A stretch of DNA of 37,341 nt. Origin: DATEOR01 sp035296905. Lineage in GTDB: Bacteria > Actinomycetota > Thermoleophilia > Gaiellales > Gaiellaceae. The notes under the pieces are model-generated. The model saw nothing but the letters and a program-made list of their open reading frames with translations. It was not told the origin of the DNA and did not search any database. Position 1 is the first letter of the stretch, and each line of letters begins with the position of its first letter. The stretch covers positions 1 through 37,341 of the forward strand of contig DATHAA010000031.1 of the NCBI GenBank assembly GCA_035296905.1. Direction: 5' to 3'. Shown here piece by piece: positions 30,762 to 37,341 of this stretch. The position numbers and the translations under genes were made by a program.

Positions 30762-31631
30762 TCAGCCGAGCGCGGCGCGGGCGGCGTCGTCGAATCGGGT
30801 CAGCTCGAAGGGCACGACCTCGCGGATGCGCTCTTCCTTGGCGACCGTCGGATTGCGCAGCCCCTCCACCAGAGGCCGCGCGACGTCCGCTCGAGCCGGC
30901 GTGACGAGCTCGATCCAGAGCGCCGACAGCCACGGGGTCAGCACGGGCACCTCGACCAGGTACGGCGCCTTTCCTTTGAGACGACTGATGCGGCTGATCA
31001 TCTCCGCGTAGCTCATGACGTCCGGCCCGGCGACGTCGTAGGTCTGGCCGAAGGCATCCGCTTTCCCGCAAATGCCGGCGAGGTAACGCACGACGTCGGC
31101 CAGTGCGATCGGCTGGGTGGGCGTCTTCGCCCACCGAGGGAGGATCATCACCGGCAGGCGGTCCACCAGCGCCGCGATCGTCTCGAACGCGGCGCTTCCG
31201 TTAGCGACGACCATCCCGGCGCGCAGCGTTGTCACCGGCACCGAGCCGGACGCGAGCCGCCGCTCCGTCTCGCGACGGCTACGGAGATGGGGCGAGAGGT
31301 CGTCGGAATCGTCGCCAAGGCCTCCGAGGTAGACGATCTGCCGTAGGCCGGCCTTCTCCGCCGCGCGGGTGAAGTTATCCGCCGTGCGCCGCTCGCGATC
31401 CTCGAATCCCGTCGTGCCGAGGGAGTGGACGAGGTAGTAGGCAGCTTCGGCCCCTTCCAGCGCGCGGCCGACGCTCTCGCCGTCCTCCACGTCGCCCCGC
31501 ACCCACCGCACCGTGTGGCGCACTCCCTCGTCCGCCGAGCGTGAAACCGCTGTCACTTCGTGGTCGCCCGCGAGCGCGGGCAGAAGCGCTTCGCCGACGG
31601 TTCCCGTTGCGCCGAAGACGACGACCCTCAC
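30762..31631 (-). CDS. NAD(P)-binding NmrA/YbjT-like SDR protein
   Basis: 289 residues of the atypical SDR group. The nucleotide loop VVVFGATGTVGEALLPAL is at the start; AYYLVHSLGTTGFEDRERRT and ADNFTRAAEKAGLRQIVYLG follow, the signature of YbjT/NDUFA9-like proteins. TTLRAGMVVANGSAAFETI and the helical end FELTRFDDAARAAL complete it. No canonical YxxxK is seen, as usual for atypical SDRs, so it may sense NADPH rather than catalyse. GTG 31631 overlaps the previous stop (GTGA), giving translational coupling with the 31628-32155 gene. The open frame to 31871 is not used. Confidence 0.9.
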   Translation of the reverse strand: MRVVVFGATGTVGEALLPALAGDHEVTAVSRSADEGVRHTVRWVRGDVEDGESVGRALEGAEAAYYLVHSLGTTGFEDRERRTADNFTRAAEKAGLRQIVYLGGLGDDSDDLSPHLRSRRETERRLASGSVPVTTLRAGMVVANGSAAFETIAALVDRLPVMILPRWAKTPTQPIALADVVRYLAGICGKADAFGQTYDVAGPDVMSYAEMISRISRLKGKAPYLVEVPVLTPWLSALWIELVTPARADVARPLVEGLRNPTVAKEERIREVVPFELTRFDDAARAALG

Positions 31632-32155
31632 GTCTTCATTCCTTCGACGAGGGCGTTGAAATAACGCTTCGAGAGGGCAAGGTGGAGGCGGCGCTGAACC
31701 TGCTCGTAGAAAACTCCCGTCCAGCTCGGTCGTCCCGGCGCGGCCGCAAAGCGCGGGACGAACCCCGAGATCGCCGACGCAAGCGCGGGCGGCGGCCCGG
31801 TTTCCTGCGAGAAGGAGATCGTCCCGCGCGCACTGCGTGTCAGGAGGCCGCCGGAGATGCGGTACGTGCACCGCACGATGCCGTTCGCGGCGCTGAGCTC
31901 GGGCAGTGCAAACGAGAGGAGAAGGACGCCACCGGGTCGCAGTCGGAGCTCGACGCTCCCGTCGGTGGAGACACGGGCCCGCACGAGGCCGCGCATGAAG
32001 CGCTCTACCTCGCGCCAGTAGGCGGCGCCGAGCTCAGCGGCTCCGCGCTCGGTCGCCTCGACGACCGGCCCCGGCGAGGGGATCCGCTGCTCCGACTCGA
32101 CCGCTCCGTCGGCTCGCTGCTCGGACGTCGACCAGCCTGATTGGGCTCGCTCCAT
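31628..32155 (-). CDS. Hypothetical protein coupled to the NmrA-like gene
   Basis: 175 residues and soluble. After an unconserved, Ser/Glu-rich head come GAAYWREVERFMRGLVRARV and beta strands (SVELRLRPGGVLLLSFALPE, ANGIVRCTYRISGGLL). A basic aromatic end (FYEQVQRRLHLALSKRYFNA) closes it. The alternating strands and LL-rich centre could be a lipid- or steroid-binding barrel, but this is a guess and no family is recognised. The stop overlaps the GTG of the NmrA-like gene. The start at ATG 32155 lies 12 bases after the stop of the NTF2-like gene. Confidence 0.8.
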   Translation of the reverse strand: MERAQSGWSTSEQRADGAVESEQRIPSPGPVVEATERGAAELGAAYWREVERFMRGLVRARVSTDGSVELRLRPGGVLLLSFALPELSAANGIVRCTYRISGGLLTRSARGTISFSQETGPPPALASAISGFVPRFAAAPGRPSWTGVFYEQVQRRLHLALSKRYFNALVEGMKT

Positions 32156-32167
32156 TCAGAGATTCAC

Positions 32168-32521
32168 TTACCCACCCGCCCAGAAGTCGCGCTGCTCGAC
32201 GACGAGGCCGTTCTCGTCGAAGCGCAGGAGCGACACGCCGGCGAGCCTCTCGGCGCCGCCGTCCTTGAGGCGCGTATCGGCGCGCCACTCGACGACAGCC
32301 CGGTTGCCGTCCACGATGGGCTCGAGAAACTCGCAGTCGGCCCAGGCCTCTGCGTCGAGCGTCGGCACGATGTAGTCCGCGGGCGCCCCGACCTCGCGGA
32401 AAGGGTGCGACTGCAGCGTCGCGTCCGGCGCGTAGAGCTCGAGGATCGGCCCGGCGTCGTGGCCGTGCCAACCGCGAGCCCAGGTCCGGCGCCAGCGCTC
32501 GGCGGCCTCGCGTGTGTCCAT
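32168..32521 (-). CDS. SnoaL/NTF2-like protein
   Basis: 117 residues with the cone-shaped NTF2 fold. TREAAERWRRTWARGWHGHD and ILELYAPDATLQSHPFRE are the N-terminal helices and first strand. DYIVPTLDAEAWADCEFLEP and RADTRLKDGGAERLAGVSLL follow, and the end is VEQRDFWAGG. Members are polyketide-like isomerases or ligand binders. ATG 32521 shares one base with the stop of the upstream sulfite-oxidase-like gene (TGATG), so the two are translationally coupled and may work on the same substrate. Confidence 0.88.
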   Translation of the reverse strand: MDTREAAERWRRTWARGWHGHDAGPILELYAPDATLQSHPFREVGAPADYIVPTLDAEAWADCEFLEPIVDGNRAVVEWRADTRLKDGGAERLAGVSLLRFDENGLVVEQRDFWAGG

Positions 32522-33600
32522 CAGGAATGCGCGGGCGCTGAAACTACGACCTTCACGCGCTGCACCGCGTTGTTGCAAACGCCCTCCCAGTTCCACTCGG
32601 GCGCGAGCGGCTGGACGGTCCCGGTCTCGTCGGTGGCGCGGCAGCAGAGCTCGTGCTCGCCCGGGGCGGCCTCCCATTCGTAGCTCCACCCGCGCCAGGC
32701 GAACTCGCCCACAGGCGCGGCGAGCTCTGCGTCCGCCCAGGTCTCGCCCCCGTCCTCGCTGAACTCCACGCGCGAGACGGGCGCCCGGCCCGACCAGGCG
32801 CGTCCCTCGACCTCGCACGGGCCAGGCTTGACGAAGCGCGTCCGCGAGAAAAACTCGGGGATCCCGGGCGGCACCATTAGCGAGCGCGGCTTGATCCGGG
32901 TGATCGGCTCGCCCTGCTCGTCCTCCGACGCGCGCACGTGGTAGGCGACCTCCTGCTGCCAGCCCGTGAACGGCGCGTCCACGGCGGTGATGGAGCCGAG
33001 CCACTTCACGTGCGTCATCCCGTACCAGCCCGGGACGATCAGCCGGAGCGGAAAGCCGTGTTGCGGGGGAAGCGGCTGGCCGTTGATCTCGTAGGCGAGG
33101 AGCATCTCGTCCCGCTGCGCCTCGGCGACGGGGAGGCTGCGCTCGTAGGCGTGCTCGAGGTTGTCCTGGATGCCGCGGTCGAGCCCGCTGAAGACGATCT
33201 CCTTCGCCTCGGCCGCGATGCCAGCCTCCCCGAGTAGCGGTGCGAGTGGCGTGCCCGTCCACTCGGCGGTGCCGACCGCCCCCTGGAGCCACGGCTGGCT
33301 CATCGGCCGGGGCTCGATCAGAGCTCGTCCGTTGCCGGCGCACTCGAGAGTCACAGGCATCGTGCGCGCCGGGCGCGCCCTTACTTCCGTGAGCGTGAGA
33401 GTGAGGCGCTTCTCCACCAGCCCGCCGACCTCGAGCTGCCACGTCTCGGCATCCACCTTCGGGATGTCGAAGTGGGTCAAGAGGTAGTGGAGCCCGATCG
33501 GCGTGATGTCGTGCTTGAGGGCCTCGAGCGGAATGGAGTGGTTGCGTCCGCTGAGCTGGAGCTCGTCGAGTGTGATCTCGGATGAGTCGGCGATCGCCAT
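32521..33600 (-). CDS. Molybdopterin-dependent sulfite-oxidase-like enzyme
   Basis: 359 residues of the sulfite oxidase superfamily. The molybdopterin domain carries TMPVTLECAGNGRALIEPR, whose Cys ligates molybdenum, and QHGFPLRLIVPGWYGMTHVK, WLGSITAVD and PFTGWQQ. A C-terminal Mo-co dimerization domain (ARVSR-type strands, FSEDGGETWADAEL, FAWRGWSYEWEAAPGEHEL) follows. No heme domain or Tat signal is present from ATG 33600, so it appears cytoplasmic, unlike exported relatives (YedY, SorA). The substrate is unknown. It heads the coupled minus-strand operon with NTF2-like, hypothetical and NmrA-like genes. Confidence 0.92.
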   Translation of the reverse strand: MAIADSSEITLDELQLSGRNHSIPLEALKHDITPIGLHYLLTHFDIPKVDAETWQLEVGGLVEKRLTLTLTEVRARPARTMPVTLECAGNGRALIEPRPMSQPWLQGAVGTAEWTGTPLAPLLGEAGIAAEAKEIVFSGLDRGIQDNLEHAYERSLPVAEAQRDEMLLAYEINGQPLPPQHGFPLRLIVPGWYGMTHVKWLGSITAVDAPFTGWQQEVAYHVRASEDEQGEPITRIKPRSLMVPPGIPEFFSRTRFVKPGPCEVEGRAWSGRAPVSRVEFSEDGGETWADAELAAPVGEFAWRGWSYEWEAAPGEHELCCRATDETGTVQPLAPEWNWEGVCNNAVQRVKVVVSAPAHS

Positions 33601-33640
33601 TTGGGTCGCACTTGCGAGCCTATCCTGAGACACGTCGCGG

Positions 33641-35209
33641 ATGCTGCGAACCTGGATCGCGGTCCTTGCGGCCTTCTTCGCCGCCCTTTGTGCTGCTTCG
33701 GCCGCACCGGCGCCGACCGCCACCACGACGCTCACGGTCATGAGCTTCAACATCTTCTACGGGGGCGATGAGCTCAACCTGCAGACGCGGCAGTTCTGCA
33801 AGGACCCGGCTGGGTGCCCGGAGACGCTCGATCAGGTCGTAGCCGCGACCCGCGCCTCGGGCGCCGACGTCGTCGGGCTGCAGGAGCCGACGATGAACAC
33901 GCGCACGATTGCGGAGAAGCTCGGCTGGAACTACAGCGAGCGCACGTCGTACATGTCGCGCTTCCCGATCATCGACCCGCCCGGCGCAAACGGTCTCTAC
34001 GTCTTCGTGGAGCCGGTGCCCCGGCGCGTCGTCGCGGTGGCGAACGTCCACCTTCCCGCTGACCCCTACGGGCCTTACGAGGCGCGCGACGGTGCTACGC
34101 GGGAGGAAGTCCTGCAACTCGAGAACGACCTGCGCGTGCCGGCCCTCCAGACGGAGATTCACAAGCTGCCGAAGCTTGCCGCGCAGGACATCCCCGTCTT
34201 CCTCACCGGCGACTTCAACTCGCCCTCACACTTCGACTGGACTCCGGCTGTCGACGCGGTCCGCGCCGATGTTCCCTACCCGGTCGTCTGGCCGGCTTCG
34301 AAAGCGCTCGCCGGTGCGGGGTTCGTTGATTCATTCCGCTCGGTCTATCCGAACCCGGTTGCGCGCCCCGGCTTCACCTGGACACCCGGTTCCCCCGAGG
34401 GCGAGAAGGTCGAGGTGCATGACCGCATCGACTGGGTGCTCTCGATGGGACCGGCTACCGCGACCGCGAGCAGCGTCGTCGGCGAGGCCGGGAACCCGAA
34501 CGTCGACATCGCCGTCGACCCGTGGCCCTCGGATCACCGGGGCGTCGTTTCCGCCTTCGACGTCACGCCCGCCCCTATGCCGCTTCTGGCCGCGGTGGAG
34601 TCGCGGAGCCTCGAGCAGGGGCAGTCCCTGCGCGTCCGCTTCCACGCCGTGGGCGAGGCAGGAGAGGACGTGTCGCTCTTGCGCTTGGGCGACGCGGTGC
34701 CCGCCGCCACGAGGTCGACGGGAGGCGCCGTCGACGGGACGCTTTCGTTTCCGACCGCAGACCTTCTTCCAGGCGCCTACCTGGCCAGGCTGATCGATCC
34801 GGGTGGCGAGGTGATCTCCCAGTCGCGGTTCTGGCTCTATCGGCCCGGTGCGATGACGACGGTTTCGACGAACAACTCGCGCTACAAGGTCGGGGAGCCC
34901 ATCCGCGTCTCGTGGAAGAAGGCTCCCGGGATGAAGTGGGACTGGCTCGGCGTCTACAAAGCGGGCGAGAGCGCGGACAACCCGAACAACTCGACGTGCT
35001 CGGCCGGCTACTGCGGGAACGGCCACTACCTCGTCTACACGTACACGCACGCCGCAATCCAGGGCTCGACGACCTTCTCGGATGCGACCGCGCTGGTTGG
35101 CTGGAAGACCTGGCCGCTCGGCACGGGAACCTATGAGATCCGGCTGCTGATGGACGACGGCTACCGCTCGGTGGCCTCGTCGCCGCGCTTCAAGATCGTC
35201 CAGCCCTAG
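33641..35209 (+). CDS. Secreted endonuclease/exonuclease/phosphatase (EEP) family protein
   Basis: 522 residues with a Sec signal peptide (MLRTWIAVLAAFFAALCAAS, cleavage near SAA). The EEP domain (about 30-310) has the conserved sites TVMSFNIFYGG, ADVVGLQEP, VANVHLPADPYG, VFLTGDFNSPSHFDWT, VHDRIDWVLS and the catalytic PSDHRGVVS. This is the DNase I/sphingomyelinase-type fold, so the substrate may be nucleic acid or a phosphodiester lipid. Two Ig-like beta domains follow (VRFHAVGEAG and EPIRVSWKKAPGMKWDWLGV), the second ending in DDGYRSVASSPRFKI, probably for surface binding. Its stop overlaps that of the convergent channel gene. ATG 33641 follows a TATCCT -10 box. Confidence 0.93.
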   Translation: MLRTWIAVLAAFFAALCAASAAPAPTATTTLTVMSFNIFYGGDELNLQTRQFCKDPAGCPETLDQVVAATRASGADVVGLQEPTMNTRTIAEKLGWNYSERTSYMSRFPIIDPPGANGLYVFVEPVPRRVVAVANVHLPADPYGPYEARDGATREEVLQLENDLRVPALQTEIHKLPKLAAQDIPVFLTGDFNSPSHFDWTPAVDAVRADVPYPVVWPASKALAGAGFVDSFRSVYPNPVARPGFTWTPGSPEGEKVEVHDRIDWVLSMGPATATASSVVGEAGNPNVDIAVDPWPSDHRGVVSAFDVTPAPMPLLAAVESRSLEQGQSLRVRFHAVGEAGEDVSLLRLGDAVPAATRSTGGAVDGTLSFPTADLLPGAYLARLIDPGGEVISQSRFWLYRPGAMTTVSTNNSRYKVGEPIRVSWKKAPGMKWDWLGVYKAGESADNPNNSTCSAGYCGNGHYLVYTYTHAAIQGSTTFSDATALVGWKTWPLGTGTYEIRLLMDDGYRSVASSPRFKIVQP

Positions 35210-35883
35210 TCGCGCGCGTGCTTGAGCTCGTCCTGGCGCACCCAGAGCGTCACGAGCCGCGCGACCAGCGTGACGAGGAAGACGCTGCCGAGGAGCGCCT
35301 CGATGACCGTGAGCGCCTGGGGCAGGCCGACCGCGGGTGAGAGGTCGCCGAAGCCGAGCGTCGTCAGCGCGACGAAGCTGAAGTAGATGTACTCGGACGC
35401 TTCGTGCGGGCCGGGCTGGGCGAAGAACGGTGCGTCGCGGAGCTCGCCGAGAGCGAGGTAGACGAACGCGAAGAGGAGCCCGAAGAGGATGTAGGCGCAG
35501 GTGGCGCCGAGGATCGTCTCGGCAGTGACCCGCTTGTGGTGGGCGATGCGGCTCAGCGTGACCGGGAGGGTCGCGCTCGCGAGCAGCCCGACGGGAACGA
35601 GGTACGCGACGCCGAGAACCGACGACGACGTGACGAGGAGGACGATCGGCGCGAGCGCGACGCAGATGGCGATGAGGATCCAGTGCCACGTCTCGAGCCC
35701 TTCGCCGGCGTCCGGATCGCTGATCGCGACGATGAGCGCGGCCGCCGCGAGCAGGATGCTCGCGACCGCGCCCCAGCGCGCGTCGGACACGAGCTCGATC
35801 ACGAAGAAATTGGCGAGCAGGAGGACGAGCAGGCTCGCGTAGCTGTCCAGGGCCCGGATGATGTTCTCGCGATTCACGCGCAC
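35206..35883 (-). CDS. Potassium-channel-like membrane protein
   Basis: 225 residues with about six transmembrane helices (LLVLLLANFFVIELV, AVASILLAAAALIVAI, WILIAICVALAPIVLLV and others). The last two flank a pore loop with FSFVALTTLGFGDLSPAVGL; TLGFGD is a variant of the TVGYGD potassium filter, so selectivity is likely but slightly atypical. Basic residues (RIAHHKR) between the middle helices do not form a regular voltage sensor. No RCK or cyclic-nucleotide-binding domain is attached. Its TAG (35208-35206) and that of the secreted EEP gene share CTAG, so the genes end in a two-base overlap. GTG 35883 starts it. Confidence 0.92.
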   Translation of the reverse strand: MRVNRENIIRALDSYASLLVLLLANFFVIELVSDARWGAVASILLAAAALIVAISDPDAGEGLETWHWILIAICVALAPIVLLVTSSSVLGVAYLVPVGLLASATLPVTLSRIAHHKRVTAETILGATCAYILFGLLFAFVYLALGELRDAPFFAQPGPHEASEYIYFSFVALTTLGFGDLSPAVGLPQALTVIEALLGSVFLVTLVARLVTLWVRQDELKHARD

Positions 35884-35920
35884 CGGGCGTATTTAGGTGC
35901 CCGGTCGGCCCTTCCTCCCG

Positions 35921-36763
35921 TCAGACCTCGCGGTAGGCAGCGCGCACGAAATAGAAGACGCCGTACGCGAAGAGGCCGGCGGCCACGACGCCGAGCAGAA
36001 GCGGTCCGAAGGTTTGGTCGGCGAGCTTCTGGAGCGCACCGTCGAGCCCCACTGCCTCGTCCGGGTCGTACTGCCACGCGGCCCGTATGAAGAAGACGCC
36101 GATGAGTGCGTACACGACAGCCCGGGCCAGGTAGCCGACGACCCCGATCCGGGTCACCCATTTCTCCGTGCGCGCCGACATCTGCTGGGTGCGTAGATCG
36201 TCCTTGAACTTCCTCGTCAGACCGCGGTAGAGGCTGCCGATTCCCCAGCAGACGAGGCCCACGCCGAACGCGCCGACGAGCCAGCGCCCGGCGGGCCAGT
36301 CGAGGAGTTTGGCGGTCTGCTCCTTCTCGTTCTCGGACCCCGAGTGCCAACCGATCAGAAGCTCGACGGTCGTGAAGCAGAGGAAAGCGTAGAAGAGCCC
36401 GCGCGCGACGTACCAGAGCCGCTTCCAGGCGCTGAGTTCATCGTCCCCCGCCTCGAGCTTCTCCCCGAGAGCCGCCACTGCGAAGCGCCAGAGCGCGTAG
36501 CCGGCGAAGCCCACGGCCACCACGACGAGGAGCGTCGTGCCCCACCACTCGCCGGAGAGCTCCTGCAGCGCTCCCGTGCGGTCGGCTGCCTTCCCGCCGG
36601 CTCCCAGCGCGAGCTCGACGGCGAGGAAGCCGATCAGGCAGTAGAGGAAACCGGCCGCGGCCATGCCCAAGCGTCCGAGCCACCCAAGCCATGAAGGCCT
36701 GTCGGACACCGCCTTGCGGGCGCCGTCGATCTTCGCCTCCGTTGTGAGACCCGCTCCAGTCAC
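35921..36763 (-). CDS. DUF1206 membrane protein
   Basis: 280 residues with three copies of the DUF1206 two-helix unit: LGRLGMAAAGFLYCLIGFLA, LWYVARGLFYAFLCFTTVEL and IGVVGYLARAVVYALIGVFF, each followed by a second helix containing GYALWRF/GIGSLYRG/GVFYFVRA. Repeats one and two are separated by the loop EKLEAGDDELSAWKR. The family is common in actinobacteria and its role is unknown. GTG 36763 is chosen because the frame upstream (to 37057) has no hydrophobic or conserved content. It follows the PRC-like genes by 44 bp on the same strand. Confidence 0.92.
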   Translation of the reverse strand: MTGAGLTTEAKIDGARKAVSDRPSWLGWLGRLGMAAAGFLYCLIGFLAVELALGAGGKAADRTGALQELSGEWWGTTLLVVVAVGFAGYALWRFAVAALGEKLEAGDDELSAWKRLWYVARGLFYAFLCFTTVELLIGWHSGSENEKEQTAKLLDWPAGRWLVGAFGVGLVCWGIGSLYRGLTRKFKDDLRTQQMSARTEKWVTRIGVVGYLARAVVYALIGVFFIRAAWQYDPDEAVGLDGALQKLADQTFGPLLLGVVAAGLFAYGVFYFVRAAYREV

Positions 36764-36807
36764 TCTGCGAGGCTTACCCGTACCGACCGTTGGCCAAGCA
36801 CGGCCTA

Positions 36808-37077
36808 CTAATCTGAGTCGCGCACGACAATTCGGTCTGCTTCGAAGCGGACGATGTCCTTCCACGGGATGACGTCGGTATCGCGCACGCGTGCTGACGA
36901 AGCGCTCGCCTGAGCTCCGATTCCGAAGTGCTCCAGGTGGCCCTTGCGCCCCAGGACGAGGCCTGTGACGCGGAGCCTTGACGCGCCGAGCTCGGCACGC
37001 AGGTCGTGGCAGCGCCCGAGCGTCTCGCCGCTCTCCGTGACGATCCTCCGTCCGCACAGGGATGACAGCGTCCTCAC
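36808..37077 (-). CDS. PRC-barrel-like protein
   Basis: 89 residues: VRTLSSLCGRRIVTESGETL, GRCHDLRAELGASRLRVTGL and the strand-rich end DVIPWKDIVRFEADRIVVRD. The GRRIV-TESGE-LG-DLRAE pattern followed by a V-L-G strand is a PRC barrel. The GTG at 37077 overlaps the stop of the upstream gene (GTGA at 37077-37074), so both are translationally coupled and likely form a complex. Its function is unknown; related proteins are stress- or RNA-associated. Confidence 0.82.
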   Translation of the reverse strand: MRTLSSLCGRRIVTESGETLGRCHDLRAELGASRLRVTGLVLGRKGHLEHFGIGAQASASSARVRDTDVIPWKDIVRFEADRIVVRDSD

Positions 37078-37341
37078 CGGTCGGCCCCCGGAATGCGCTT
37101 GATGAACGGGCGAAGGCGGTCGTCCACTGCGCCCAGGCCGTAGTCGGGTGCGCGTTTCTTCAACTCGACGTGCGACTTGACTTCGGCAACCTCCGACCAC
37201 GGGACGCGGACGCGCCCGCCACCTCCGACCCGGCTGGCGAGTCGTCCCAGCAGTCGCGCCCTGTTCGGCCAGACGCCCGGGCCGCTGAGGATCGCGACCA
37301 CTTCGGCGTCCTCGCCCGGTCCGCCTTCGATGGCGAGGTCG
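37074..37341 (-). CDS. PRC-barrel-like protein, 5' partial
   Basis: The frame runs off the window end, so the N-terminus is missing. The visible 88 residues read DLAIEGGPGEDAEVVAILSG and PGVWPNRARLLGRLASRVGG, then VRVPWSEVAEVKSHVELKKR and DDRLRPFIKRIPGADR, ending at the shared GTGA. The pairing of a V-AIL-SGPG strand with VPWSEV is that of PRC-like proteins often encoded next to divalent-metal transporter genes in actinobacteria; the neighbour is outside the window. It is coupled to the 36808-37077 gene. Confidence 0.75.
   Translation of the reverse strand, partial: DLAIEGGPGEDAEVVAILSGPGVWPNRARLLGRLASRVGGGGRVRVPWSEVAEVKSHVELKKRAPDYGLGAVDDRLRPFIKRIPGADR

Noticed and set aside
1..37341. CRISPR arrays, tRNA or rRNA genes, insertion sequences
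   Set aside because: No evenly spaced direct repeats, cloverleaf-like segments, transposase motifs or terminal inverted repeats were noticed on reading; a tRNAscan or repeat search was not possible.

Overview
The window looks like a high-GC actinobacterial chromosome segment, most probably class Thermoleophilia (Gaiellales or Solirubrobacterales-like). The grounds are strong G/C third-position bias, frequent GTG starts, a class II (B12-dependent) ribonucleotide reductase, DUF1206, DUF3618, holin-X-like and PRC-barrel proteins, and many class III nucleotide cyclases fused to ATPase/TPR modules. This placement is inferred from gene content; no rRNA or tRNA was found.

Layout. 1-4107: two nucleotide-sugar SDR genes (a 5'-truncated epimerase and a UDP-glucuronate decarboxylase) flank a TetR regulator and the DHA2-type drug exporter it probably controls. 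Two near-identical perfect 21-bp palindromes lie at 656-741. 4130-6522: small hypothetical proteins, a VOC protein and a putative lipoprotein. 6731-10552: nrdJ, a small HExxH protein and greA. 10562-17569: three consecutive minus-strand genes for class III cyclases. Two carry P-loop ATPase and TPR modules. The third is a membrane cyclase that is clearly decayed. 17626-20019: PRC-barrel, a secreted peptide, a BNR-repeat protein with a small partner, and a conserved 93-aa protein. 20144-22479: a TPR-LuxR regulator divergent from an alpha/beta hydrolase. 22544-28255: minus-strand series of secreted trypsin-like protease, phospholipase C/acid-phosphatase-like protein, MerR-like cyclase, DUF899 protein and a hydrolase-cyclase fusion. 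28343-30722: a PAS-LuxR regulator and a three-gene membrane-stress operon behind a SigB-like promoter. 30762-33600: a tightly coupled minus-strand operon headed by a sulfite-oxidase-like enzyme. 33641-37341: secreted EEP nuclease/phosphatase, a potassium-channel-like protein, DUF1206 and two PRC-barrel-like proteins, the last running off the window.

Two points affect how the annotation should be read. First, seven breaks in reading frame were found, and all fit loss of one base in a G or C run (near 4528, 5401, 12543, 13708, 14474, 17502 and 28436). A uniform direction and context suggests undercalled homopolymers more than gene decay, so the two large cyclase-ATPase genes are probably intact in the organism. 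Second, the membrane cyclase at 16317-17569 also has three in-frame nonsense codons, which homopolymer errors cannot explain. The main theme is signalling: five class III cyclase genes of four architectures within about 18 kb, plus two LuxR-type regulators. I did not find a clearly new defence or mobile system.
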